Assembly (NCBI GenBank): GCA_002363575.1 | Contig: DEWI01000116.1 | Span: 1 to 24,767, forward strand | From: Verrucomicrobia bacterium UBA3214 | GTDB taxonomy: Bacteria; Verrucomicrobiota; Kiritimatiellia; RFP12; UBA1067 | Length of the DNA stretch: 24,767 bases | Direction of reading: 5' to 3' | Made by a program: the position numbers and the translations under genes | The notes under the pieces: model-generated | Database searches by the model: none | What the model was told of the DNA's origin: nothing | Seen by the model: only the letters and a program-made list of their open reading frames with translations | Shown here: piece after piece, positions 14,478 through 21,224 of the stretch | How the letters are laid out: every line of letters starts with the position of its first letter | Numbering within the stretch: position 1 is the first letter of the stretch

Positions 14478-15320
14478 ATGGATACTTGCATTTTGCAGCG
14501 CGCCAAGACGATCCGCGCTTTGCGGAACTTCTTCGAAGAGCGCGGGTTCGTCGAAATCGACACGTCGGTGCGCATAGCCGCGCCCGCCCCAGAGCCGCAT
14601 ATCGACTGCCCGCGCGTCGCCACGGGCGGCTTCCTGCGCGCTTCCCCGGAATTGCAGATGAAGAAGCTGCTCGCCGCAGGCTTCGACAAGATACACCAGA
14701 TCGGCCCGTGCTTCCGCGATGGCGAATCGGGGCGGCGCCACAATCCCGAGTTCACGATGCTGGAGTGGTACAGGCGCGGCGCGACGTATCGCGAAATCGC
14801 TTCCGACATGCGCGAGCTTTGGAGCGCCGCGCACGCCGCCGCAGGCCTGCCGCCGCCGGCGCCTTGCACCACGCTCCGCGTGCGCGAAGCCTACATCCGC
14901 TTCGCCGGCTGGGATCCATGGCAGGGCGCTTGGGACGGCGACCGCTTCGATTTCGACATGGCCGTGAAGATCGAGCCGGCGCTCGCTTCCATGGGCGCCG
15001 TCTTCCTGACGGACTACCCGCCGCAGTGCGCGAGTCTCGCAAAGATTTCAGGTGACATCGCCGAGCGCTGGGAGTTCTATGCAGGCGGCCTCGAACTGGC
15101 AAACTGTTTTTCGGAGCTTTGCGACAGCCGCGAGCAGCGCGAACGATTCCTCCGCGCGCGGGAAGAGCGCCGCGCGCTCGGCGAAGAGGATTACCCCCTC
15201 GACGATGAATTCCTCGGCGTGCTGGACGGCATAGGCGCGGCCGCAGGCGCCGCGCTCGGCGTCGATCGGCTCGTGATGCATCTGACCGCCGCGCCGTCCA
15301 TTTCCCTTGTAAGGTGCTGA
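14478..15320 (+). CDS. epmA: Elongation factor P--(R)-beta-lysine ligase-like protein (class II LysRS-like)
   Basis: The 280-residue protein is a truncated class II lysyl-tRNA synthetase-like core without the anticodon-binding domain. It starts RAKTIRALRNFFEERGFVEI near 8-27, carries SPELQMKKLLAAGFDKIHQI near 56-75, motif 2 as FRDGESGRRHNPEFTMLEWY (about 78-97) and motif 3 as GAALGVDRLVMHL near the end. The segment ELANCFSELCDSREQ (E. coli EpmA: ELANGFHELTDAREQ) supports EpmA over LysS. EpmA attaches (R)-beta-lysine to a conserved lysine of EF-P, which helps ribosomes at polyproline. The E. coli enzyme has 325 residues, so the middle is about 45 residues shorter here. Neither epmB nor efp is in the window. 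A 20-base palindrome follows the stop. Confidence 0.9.
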   Translation: MDTCILQRAKTIRALRNFFEERGFVEIDTSVRIAAPAPEPHIDCPRVATGGFLRASPELQMKKLLAAGFDKIHQIGPCFRDGESGRRHNPEFTMLEWYRRGATYREIASDMRELWSAAHAAAGLPPPAPCTTLRVREAYIRFAGWDPWQGAWDGDRFDFDMAVKIEPALASMGAVFLTDYPPQCASLAKISGDIAERWEFYAGGLELANCFSELCDSREQRERFLRAREERRALGEEDYPLDDEFLGVLDGIGAAAGAALGVDRLVMHLTAAPSISLVRC

Positions 15321-15324
15321 AAGC

Positions 15325-15344
15325 CGGCGGCGCGCGCGCCGCCG
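15325..15344. terminator. GC palindrome after epmA, terminator-like
   Basis: CGGCGGCGCGCGCGCCGCCG is a perfect 20-base palindrome just after the epmA stop (15320). It lies before the nusB promoter. There is no T tract; a hairpin this GC-rich could still stop or slow polymerase. Confidence 0.45.
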
Positions 15345-15364
15345 CCTGGAGGCTTGTGGGAAGC

Positions 15365-15394
15365 GAGACGCCCGGCGCCAAAATATGGTATAAT
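15365..15394 (+). promoter_or_regulatory. Promoter of the nusB-ribD-ribE operon
   Basis: GAGACG (15365-15370), an 18-base spacer ending ATATGG and TATAAT (15389-15394) predict a start near 15401. A 27-base leader with AAAGGAAGG precedes nusB. The exact 12-mer ATATGGTATAAT at 15383-15394 recurs at three other sites in the window. Confidence 0.7.
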
Positions 15395-15427
15395 ACAACT
15401 CTCCGAACGAAAGGAAGGCGAGAACGG

Positions 15428-15907
15428 ATGACGGCGACACGACGACAAGCCCGCGAGTGGGCCATTCAGATGCTTGCGGCGGCGGACTTGAATCCACCCG
15501 ACGCTTTGGATGGGTTTCTAGCGGATTTCTGGAAGCAGATAGAAAGTCTCGATCCCGAAGACGGCGGGTCGGGCGGCCAGACCGTGCGCGGCAAGCTCCT
15601 TGCGTTCGCGGAAGAGCGCTTCAGGGGCGTGACGGCGATGAAAGGCGAAATCGACGCCTTGCTGGAAAAGTTCATGGAGAACTGGGAGGTCGCGCGCCTC
15701 GGCACCGTCGAGAGGGCGGTGCTGCGCATGGGCGCCTGGGAGCTTTGCAATACCGACATACCCGTTCCCGTGGTGATCAACGAAGCCGTGGATCTCGTGA
15801 ACTGGTATTCGTCTCCGAAGGCGCGCGCGCTCGTCAACAGCACTCTCGACCGCATTGCCCACAATTGCGCGCTGGTCGCAAAAGCGCGCGAGAAACATGA
15901 CGCCTGA
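15428..15907 (+). CDS. nusB: Transcription antitermination factor NusB
   Basis: The 159-residue helical protein fits the NusB family: it starts ATRRQAREWAIQMLAAADLN, has VARLGTVERAVLRMGAWEL near 96-114, and ends with the family motif PVPVVINEAVDLVNWYSSPK (about 117-136) and VNSTLDRIAHN. NusB forms a dimer with NusE (S10), binds boxA RNA and helps keep polymerase going through rRNA operons. The start at 15428 is chosen for the AAAGGAAGG site upstream; the frame is open further up. The last 11 bases overlap ribD, a form of coupling. NusB often lies with riboflavin genes, as here, although ribH is not present. Length is similar to the usual 140-160. Confidence 0.93.
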   Translation: MTATRRQAREWAIQMLAAADLNPPDALDGFLADFWKQIESLDPEDGGSGGQTVRGKLLAFAEERFRGVTAMKGEIDALLEKFMENWEVARLGTVERAVLRMGAWELCNTDIPVPVVINEAVDLVNWYSSPKARALVNSTLDRIAHNCALVAKAREKHDA

Positions 15908-16859
15908 GAAGTTCATGTTGCGCGCGGCGGCGCTCGCCGCGCGCGGCCAGGGCAGGACGCGCCCCAATCCTTGCGTCGGCGCCGTCGTCGTTCGCGATGG
16001 CGCGATCGTCGGCGAAGGCTGGCATGAAAGGGCGGGCGGCGACCATGCCGAAGTCGTGGCGCTCAAAGCGGCCGGCGATGCGGCGCGCGGCGCCACGGTT
16101 TACGTGACGCTCGAGCCGTGTTCGCGCGCCGGGCGCGTCGGCGCGTGCACAGATGCGCTGGCCGCCGCCGGAGTTTCCCGCGTGGTCTATGGCGCGAGCG
16201 ATCCGAACCCTGTGAACGCCGGCAAGGCGCAGGCGGCGCTCGCGCGCTCCGGCATAGTCTGCGAGCGTTTCGCCGGTTCTGCGGCCGTGTCCAGACGCTG
16301 CGAAGAGTTGATCGCGCCTTTCAAGAAGCACATATTCACCGGGCTGCCTTTCGTGACCGTGAAGCTGGCGATGTCGCTGGACGGCAGGACTTGCGACAGC
16401 CGCGGCTGCGCCGCGTGGATTTCATCGGCGGCATCGCGCCGCCGCACCAACGCGCTGCGTTCCAGGGTCGATGCGATAATGGTCGGCGCCGAGACCGTGC
16501 GGCGCGACAATCCGTCGCTCACTTCCCGCGTTCGCCCGAATCCCGGCCTCCTGCGCGTTGTCGTCTCCCGCAGCGGAAATCTGCCGCGCGACGCCCGCAT
16601 CTTCACGGATGGCGAGAACGAGACATTGGTGTTCCGCGATGGCGCGCAGGCGCTCGAGGAGCTTGGGCGCATGGGCGTCCTGCACGTCCTCTGCGAAGGC
16701 GGGCTTGCGCTCGCCGTCTCTCTCGCGAAGGCGGGGCTGGTCGATGAATGGCTGACCGTGCTTTCGCCGGTCGTGATCGGCGGCGACCCCGTCGCAGACG
16801 CGTTCCGCGCGCCCGCCCGCGACATTTTCGCCCGTTTCCCGCTGCGCGGCGTCAAATAG
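15897..16859 (+). CDS. ribD: Bifunctional pyrimidine deaminase/reductase RibD
   Basis: The 320-residue protein joins two activities of riboflavin synthesis. The N-terminal deaminase domain (about 1-143) has the zinc ligands H50 (in GGDHAEVVAL), C75 and C84 (LEPCSRAGRVGACTDAL), with E52 as proton shuttle. The C-terminal reductase domain (about 145-320) starts TVKLAMSLDGRT and has VDAIMVGAETVRRDNPSLTS and the late motif LHVLCEGGLALAVSL. RibD converts the product of GTP cyclohydrolase II first by removal of the pyrimidine amine, then by NADPH reduction of the ribose. The start at 15897 lies inside the last codons of nusB (11-base overlap). Length is slightly below E. coli RibD (367). RibBA and RibH are not in the window. 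Confidence 0.93.
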   Translation: MTPEKFMLRAAALAARGQGRTRPNPCVGAVVVRDGAIVGEGWHERAGGDHAEVVALKAAGDAARGATVYVTLEPCSRAGRVGACTDALAAAGVSRVVYGASDPNPVNAGKAQAALARSGIVCERFAGSAAVSRRCEELIAPFKKHIFTGLPFVTVKLAMSLDGRTCDSRGCAAWISSAASRRRTNALRSRVDAIMVGAETVRRDNPSLTSRVRPNPGLLRVVVSRSGNLPRDARIFTDGENETLVFRDGAQALEELGRMGVLHVLCEGGLALAVSLAKAGLVDEWLTVLSPVVIGGDPVADAFRAPARDIFARFPLRGVK

Positions 16860-16896
16860 AATATCGGTTTGCATTAACGAGGTTGCGAAAGACTCC

Positions 16897-17541
16897 ATGT
16901 TCACGGGTTTGGTAGAAAAGGTCGGCAAGATCGGCAGAGTGTCGCGCGGACGCGGCCTCGTGCTGGAAATCGTTTTCGAGCCTTGGGCGACTCCGCTGGA
17001 GGAAGGCGAGTCTGTCGCCGTCAACGGCGTCTGCCTGACCGTGGCGCGCCGCGATGCTTCGCGCTTTACTGCCGACGTCCTGCGCGAGACGGAGGAGCGC
17101 AGCACGCTCGGCGGCCTCAAGCCCGGCGACCGCGTGAATCTCGAAAGGGCGGTGCGCGCCGGCGCGCCGCTTGGCGGACACATCGTACAGGGCCATGTGG
17201 ACGGGCGCGGCAAAGTCCTCGCGAAAATCCCTCGCGGCAGAGACTTCCGCCTGAAAATCGGGTGCTCGCGCGTGCTGGCGGCGCAATCCATTCTCAAAGG
17301 TTCCGTCGCGATCGACGGCGTATCGCTCACGATTTCCGGGCTTGGCGAAGATTGGCTGATGGTGGATGTGATTCCTTCGACGGCGGGAGCGACGACGCTT
17401 GGCGCCAAGCGCCCGGGTGATAGCGTCAATCTCGAGACGGACGCGCTGGGCAAATATGCCGCGCGCGCCACGCCGCGCCCCGCATCCGGGCTTACGTTGG
17501 AAATGCTTGCGCGCGCAGGCTTCGGCGGCGGCTTTGAGTGA
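16897..17541 (+). CDS. ribE: Riboflavin synthase alpha chain
   Basis: The 214-residue protein begins MFTGLVEKVGKIGRV, the hallmark of riboflavin synthase. It has two lumazine-binding barrel repeats: the first (about 1-90) with GESVAVNGVCLTVARRD, the second (about 91-190) with GGHIVQGHVDGRG and VAIDGVSLTISG. The enzyme joins two molecules of 6,7-dimethyl-8-ribityllumazine to form riboflavin and one pyrimidine. The symbol is ribE in many genomes (ribC in E. coli). It starts 37 bases after ribD and ends just before a strong hairpin, so it closes the nusB operon. No FMN riboswitch is seen in the leader of the operon. Confidence 0.94.
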   Translation: MFTGLVEKVGKIGRVSRGRGLVLEIVFEPWATPLEEGESVAVNGVCLTVARRDASRFTADVLRETEERSTLGGLKPGDRVNLERAVRAGAPLGGHIVQGHVDGRGKVLAKIPRGRDFRLKIGCSRVLAAQSILKGSVAIDGVSLTISGLGEDWLMVDVIPSTAGATTLGAKRPGDSVNLETDALGKYAARATPRPASGLTLEMLARAGFGGGFE

Positions 17542-17559
17542 AGCCGCGCGCCGACGGCC

Positions 17560-17596
17560 CGCGGAACCGGCGGTGCAAAGCGGCGGGGGTTCCGCG
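17560..17596. terminator. Bidirectional hairpin between ribE and pheA
   Basis: CGCGGAACC (17560-17568) and GGTTCCGCG (17588-17596) pair perfectly over 9 bases. The pair lies between convergent stops at 17541 and 17604, so it could end both transcripts. No long T tract is present. Confidence 0.55.
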
Positions 17597-17603
17597 CTAC
17601 CGT

Positions 17604-18761
17604 CTATTCGGCATACGCGCCGAGGAACGTGAAGTGCTCGATCTGAGGATCGTCCGCGAGTTCGGCGATAAGCCGCAGCACCGCTTCGTCGCGCGGGCTG
17701 GCCTCGAAATCGAATGTGAAGCGGAATTCGAAATCCATGCCGGGGATCGGGCGGGATTCGAGTTTTGTCAAATTCACGTCGATTGCGGCGAAGCGCGAGA
17801 TTATGCTGTTGAGCGCGCCCGGCTGGTGCGCGAGCGTCATCATGACCGAGAACTTGTGCGCGTCAGGGTATATCTCCGGCTTCTTCGCGATGCAGATGAA
17901 GCGCGTGTAGTTGAAAGCCGCGTCGGCGATGTTCTCGTCGAGTATGTCGAGTCCGTAGAGTTCGGCGCACGCACGCGACGCAATCACGGCGCGCGTTGAA
18001 TCGGCGCTTTGCGCGAGCGTCTTCGCGGCGACAGCCGTGTTCGCTTCCGGCACGGCCTTGATTCCGGGACGGCGCTTCAGGAACGCCCCGCATTGCGCCA
18101 GCGCATGCGGATGGCTGGCGATCTGGCGGATATCCGCGAGCTTGGCGCCATGGACGCCCAGGAGGACGTGGTTGACCTTCAGACGCAGCGCCTTCACGAT
18201 GTGGAAGCGGTGGGTGTACATCTGGTCGTAAACTGCCGCGACGCTGCCTGCGGCGGAGTTCTCGATCGGCAGGATTCCATAGGGGCAGAGGCCTTGCTCG
18301 ACCGCGTCGAAAACCTTGTCGAAGCCATGGAAATACATGATTGTCGGGATGGAGAAGAGAAGGCTGGCGGCCTGCTGCGCGTAGCAGCCTTCAATCCCGG
18401 GGACGGCCACAAGCGCCTTCGTCGGGAATTTCTCCCCCGTCGCCGCCATGGCGGCCTTGATTTTCCCGATCAGCGGATGTTCGCCGTGCAGGACGCTGCG
18501 CTGGCGCGCCCGCGAAATTCCGAAAAGCGTCGTGAAGAAGGCGCGCGCGCCGTTCTCGTATTTCTCGCCGACCTGCTCAGCCACGTTCGTCAGGATGGCG
18601 CGCTCGCGCGCGGGGTCGAAAACCGCGCTTCCGCTGGCTTTTTTCGATTCGGCTACCTTCTCCACTATTTCCAGGCGGCGCTTGAAGAGTTGCGCGAGCT
18701 GGTTGTCAATCTCGTCGATCTGTTCGCGGATGCCGGCTAGCGTATTTGCGTTTTCTTGCAT
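17604..18761 (-). CDS. pheA: Chorismate mutase/prephenate dehydratase
   Basis: The 385-residue protein joins three domains (E. coli PheA has 386). Residues 1-90 form an AroQ chorismate mutase (GIREQIDEIDNQLAQLFKRR, then FDPARERAILTNV). Prephenate dehydratase follows (about 115-290), with VPGIEGCYAQQAA, ASHPHALAQCGAFL and the catalytic NYTRFICIA. The C-terminal ACT domain (about 300-385) has HQPGALNSIISRFA and LTKLESRPIPG, the binding motif for feedback phenylalanine. It turns chorismate into phenylpyruvate on the way to phenylalanine. The ATG at 18761 has AAAGGG just upstream. The mRNA leader (about 206 bases) holds a Phe-rich peptide and paired hairpins, so it is likely controlled by attenuation as well as by feedback through ACT. 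It is convergent with ribE. Confidence 0.95.
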   Translation of the reverse strand: MQENANTLAGIREQIDEIDNQLAQLFKRRLEIVEKVAESKKASGSAVFDPARERAILTNVAEQVGEKYENGARAFFTTLFGISRARQRSVLHGEHPLIGKIKAAMAATGEKFPTKALVAVPGIEGCYAQQAASLLFSIPTIMYFHGFDKVFDAVEQGLCPYGILPIENSAAGSVAAVYDQMYTHRFHIVKALRLKVNHVLLGVHGAKLADIRQIASHPHALAQCGAFLKRRPGIKAVPEANTAVAAKTLAQSADSTRAVIASRACAELYGLDILDENIADAAFNYTRFICIAKKPEIYPDAHKFSVMMTLAHQPGALNSIISRFAAIDVNLTKLESRPIPGMDFEFRFTFDFEASPRDEAVLRLIAELADDPQIEHFTFLGAYAE

Positions 18762-18814
18762 ATTCCCTTTCTTGCAGGTTTTCTGTGGTTTCGAAGTCTT
18801 TTCCTTAATGAAAG

Positions 18815-18845
18815 CGACCCCCTCGCCGTGGTGGCGCGGGGGTCG
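18815..18845 (-). terminator. Attenuator hairpin of pheA
   Basis: On the minus strand CGACCCCC (18845-18838) pairs with GGGGGTCG (18822-18815). A CGCC/GGCG inner stem and a 5-base loop close it. CTTTCATT follows. The 5' half can instead pair with 18890-18880 (GGTGGCAGGGG with CCCCCGCGCCACC), an antiterminator. This is the layout of a transcription attenuator; the T-rich tail is weak. Confidence 0.6.
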
Positions 18846-18890
18846 TGATCCTTTGCGGTTTTCGACAATGCGTTGCATTCCCCTGCCACC

Positions 18891-18944
18891 TTAAAGGCGT
18901 GCAAGAAAAAAGCTAAAGCCAAAAAACTCTTTTTCGTTCCGCAT
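18891..18944 (-). CDS. pheL: Phe leader peptide of pheA attenuator
   Basis: A 17-codon frame reads MRNEKEFFGFSFFLARL and has five phenylalanine codons (FF, F, FF), all TTT. It lies about 23 bases inside the mRNA made from the promoter at 18974-18979 and ends (TAA) right before the antiterminator sequence at 18890-18880. E. coli PheL (15 residues, also Phe-rich) works by stalling the ribosome when Phe-tRNA is scarce. A short GGA is seen about 6 bases upstream of the ATG. The small size alone would not support a gene, but its place before pheA, its Phe codons and the paired hairpins together do. The symbol is given by analogy with E. coli. Confidence 0.7.
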   Translation of the reverse strand: MRNEKEFFGFSFFLARL

Positions 18945-18973
18945 CGTGCGTCCAATCTCGCGTGACGGCGCAT

Positions 18974-19003
18974 ATTATACCATATTCTGCGCTCCGGCGT
19001 CAA
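18974..19003 (-). promoter_or_regulatory. Promoter of pheL-pheA
   Basis: On the minus strand TTGACG (19003-18998), an 18-base spacer ending ATATGG and TATAAT (18979-18974) form the best-matched promoter of the window. Transcription should start near 18967, giving a 206-base leader before pheA. A divergent promoter starts at 19081. Confidence 0.75.
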
Positions 19004-19080
19004 AGCCGCGCGGCGCGCCCGGCGATTTTCCCTTCTGGCGGCAAAAATCTTGAAGCGCGAGCGCCTAACGAGGGGGCAGA

Positions 19081-19092
19081 ATATGGTATAAT
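19081..19092 (+). promoter_or_regulatory. Promoter of the glycosyltransferase gene
   Basis: ATATGGTATAAT is an exact copy of the extended -10 element seen at three other places. The -35 position (19063-19068, GCCTAA) is poor. The predicted start is near 19099, with a 69-base leader before the ATG at 19168. The divergent pheA promoter lies 78 bases away. Confidence 0.6.
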
Positions 19093-19167
19093 ATATCCCC
19101 AGAGGCTTTAAAAGGCTTGAGATGGCCGGAAGATGAGTCGAAACATGAATGGAAACGAGGCGGTGGA

Positions 19168-20394
19168 ATGACGGGGCATGCGCTGGCGGCAATGATGTTC
19201 GATATGCTCTGTCTCGGGTTGAGCATCGTTTTTTTCTGGTCTTCGACGATCGTGATGGTGGGCTTGCTCAAGCGCCCGCGCCGCCATCCGAAGGCCGGAA
19301 GAAAGTTGCGCTTCGCCGTTTTGATTTGCGCGCGCAACGAAGAGCGTGTCATACGCCTGCCCGTCAAGAGCATCGCGATGGGCAAGTATCCTGCTGACAA
19401 GCGCGATGTAATCGTGCTGGCGGACAATTGCAGCGACGCCACAGCCCGGCGCGCCCGCGAGGCGGGCGCGCTAGTCTGGGAGAAGCGCACGCCGAGCGCA
19501 GGCAAGGGCGACGTCCTTGCATGGGGCGTCGAGCGCGTGGTTAAGGACGGCTCCTACGACGCGATCGCCGTCTTCGACGCCGACAACATCGCATGCGATC
19601 GCTGGCTCGACGAAGTGAACGACGCTCTGAACGACGGCGAGTCCATCGTGACCGGGCGGCGGCATTCGTCGAACGCGAAGGCGAACGCCATCGCCGGCTG
19701 GTACACGGTGTACTGGGACATGATGAACGAACTCTCCAACCGCGTGCGCACCAATCTCGGGCTTTCCGGCAAGCTCACGGGGACGGGATTCGCGTTCCTC
19801 CTCGGCGTCCTCGGCCCGGAAGGCTGGAAGACGCATACGATGGTCGAAGACGTGGAGTTCACCGTGCAGAGCAACATCCGCTCGCACCGCGTCGCATATG
19901 TCGAGAGCGCCGACTACGCCGACGAGCAGCCTGAGACGGCGCGCTATATGTGGCGGCAGCTGCGCCGCTGGGCGACCGGCGGCTGGCAGGTCGCGCGCGG
20001 CTATTTCAAGCCGTGGCTGCGCGCGCTCGTGCGCCGGCCTTCGCTGCGGCTGTTCGACAGCTACTTCGCGATATTGACGGGTATGAGCGTGGCGTTTCTG
20101 CTGTTCTTCAACATCGTCGCGCTGCTCGTGAAGCTCTTCAGCGTGTCGATAGACAACGTGATCGCCGTTTTCACTTCCGTGCTGGTCTTCGTATTCGTGT
20201 TTTTCATGGGCTGGATAACGGCGTTTTCGGCGGTGGCGCTTTCGAAGCGCAAGCGTCGCCCGCGGTGGTTCGCGGTGGCGACGTTCCCGGTGTTCTCGCT
20301 GATTCTCTCCGCTTCGGTATTGTGGACGCTTGTTTTCCCCACGAAGAGCTGGAAACCCATCCCGCACGGCCAGACGGGGAAACAGGCGGATTGA
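19168..20394 (+). CDS. Membrane-bound family 2 glycosyltransferase
   Basis: The 408-residue protein has a first membrane span (about 11-34), a cytoplasmic GT-A domain and three more C-terminal spans (about 305-400). The catalytic domain starts FAVLICARNEERVIRLPVKS (about 49-68), has the nucleotide-binding FDADN motif at 136-140, the acid pair VEDVEF near 230 and QLRRW at 264-268. This D, DxD, ED, QxxRW pattern marks processive GT2 enzymes such as polysaccharide synthases (BcsA, PgaC type), so it probably builds or extends a cell-surface polysaccharide. Sugar and product cannot be inferred. The start ATG 19168 has GAGGCGG upstream; a TTG at 19117 is also in frame. It is divergent from pheA and lies 25 bases before the TRIC gene. 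Confidence 0.85.
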   Translation: MTGHALAAMMFDMLCLGLSIVFFWSSTIVMVGLLKRPRRHPKAGRKLRFAVLICARNEERVIRLPVKSIAMGKYPADKRDVIVLADNCSDATARRAREAGALVWEKRTPSAGKGDVLAWGVERVVKDGSYDAIAVFDADNIACDRWLDEVNDALNDGESIVTGRRHSSNAKANAIAGWYTVYWDMMNELSNRVRTNLGLSGKLTGTGFAFLLGVLGPEGWKTHTMVEDVEFTVQSNIRSHRVAYVESADYADEQPETARYMWRQLRRWATGGWQVARGYFKPWLRALVRRPSLRLFDSYFAILTGMSVAFLLFFNIVALLVKLFSVSIDNVIAVFTSVLVFVFVFFMGWITAFSAVALSKRKRRPRWFAVATFPVFSLILSASVLWTLVFPTKSWKPIPHGQTGKQAD

Positions 20395-20419
20395 CCAATC
20401 GAACCAATCGGACAAACAA

Positions 20420-21148
20420 ATGAACTGGTATAGCGCATTGGGCGAATGGATCGGGCAGGACCCGTTTTTCACGCTTCTCGAGCACGCCGGCACTTTCGCG
20501 GGCGCCATTTCCGGCGTGCGTCTTGCCAGCGTCAAGAGATTCGACTGGTTCGGCGCGTACGTGATCGGGCTGGTCACGGCGCTGGGCGGCGGCACGCTCC
20601 GCGATACGATGCTGAATGTCGAGCCGTTCTGGATGGCGAATCCGGGATATGTGATAACATCGTTCATCGCGGTTGTGTGCATATCCGTCTTCGGCAGGCG
20701 CTTCATCAACGGGCAGATAACCTGGTACATCTGGGATACGCTGTCGATTTCGTTCTTCATGGTGATCGGGCTGGAGAAGACGCTGCGCTTCGGGCATGCG
20801 TGGTGGTGCGCGATCTTCATGGGCGTGATAACCGCGGTCTTCGGCGGCGTGCTGCGCGATATCTGCATAAACACCGTGCCGCTCATCTTCCGCAAGGAGC
20901 TGTATGCGCTCGCGTGCGCAAGCGGCGGCGTCGCGTATCTCCTTATGGGGCTGGCGGGGCTTGATTCCAGGCTCTGCGCGACGATATGCGTGGCGTCGAT
21001 CTTCGTGATACGCGCGCTCGCGATACGCTACCATCTCGGCGTACCGGTGCTGCGCGGCCACAACCAGTTCGCCCACCACAGAAAGCAGACGCTGTCTCGG
21101 CACGCCGCGCTCGCGATCGGCGGCGAAGGCGCCAAGAGCGCGTCGTGA
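20420..21148 (+). CDS. TRIC-family (UPF0126, YicG-like) membrane protein
   Basis: The 242-residue protein holds two related halves of about 90 residues, each of three membrane spans: LEHAGTFAGAISGVRLAS, then IGLVTALGGGTLRDTMLN in the first half, and IFMGVITAVFGGVLRDICIN in the second. The repeated GGGxxRD/GGVLRD motif and the internal duplication identify the UPF0126/TRIC cation channel family, which in bacteria forms trimeric K+-permeable channels. The C-terminal 35 residues are hydrophilic and add a basic tail. There is no Shine-Dalgarno sequence; the gap after the glycosyltransferase is only 25 bases, so both are probably in one transcript. Role in the cell is unknown. Confidence 0.85.
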   Translation: MNWYSALGEWIGQDPFFTLLEHAGTFAGAISGVRLASVKRFDWFGAYVIGLVTALGGGTLRDTMLNVEPFWMANPGYVITSFIAVVCISVFGRRFINGQITWYIWDTLSISFFMVIGLEKTLRFGHAWWCAIFMGVITAVFGGVLRDICINTVPLIFRKELYALACASGGVAYLLMGLAGLDSRLCATICVASIFVIRALAIRYHLGVPVLRGHNQFAHHRKQTLSRHAALAIGGEGAKSAS

Positions 21149-21224
21149 CGCCGCGGCGGGCGTGCGCAACCAGGAAGGGCGGAAGGAAAAATTTACGCTG
21201 ACAAGGAAAGGACGAGGAAAACAA

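Noticed and set aside
12854..14872. A 672-codon minus-strand frame
   Set aside because: It is antisense to yidC, the methyltransferase and epmA, all recognised proteins; its content has no family features and it is typical of GC-rich DNA.
15395..15427. FMN riboswitch before nusB-ribD-ribE
   Set aside because: The leader from the predicted start is only 27 bases, too short for the conserved RFN element.
18945..19192. A longer minus-strand frame reaching across the pheA leader
   Set aside because: It runs over the promoter and the divergent gene start and has no family features; the short Phe-rich frame is better supported.
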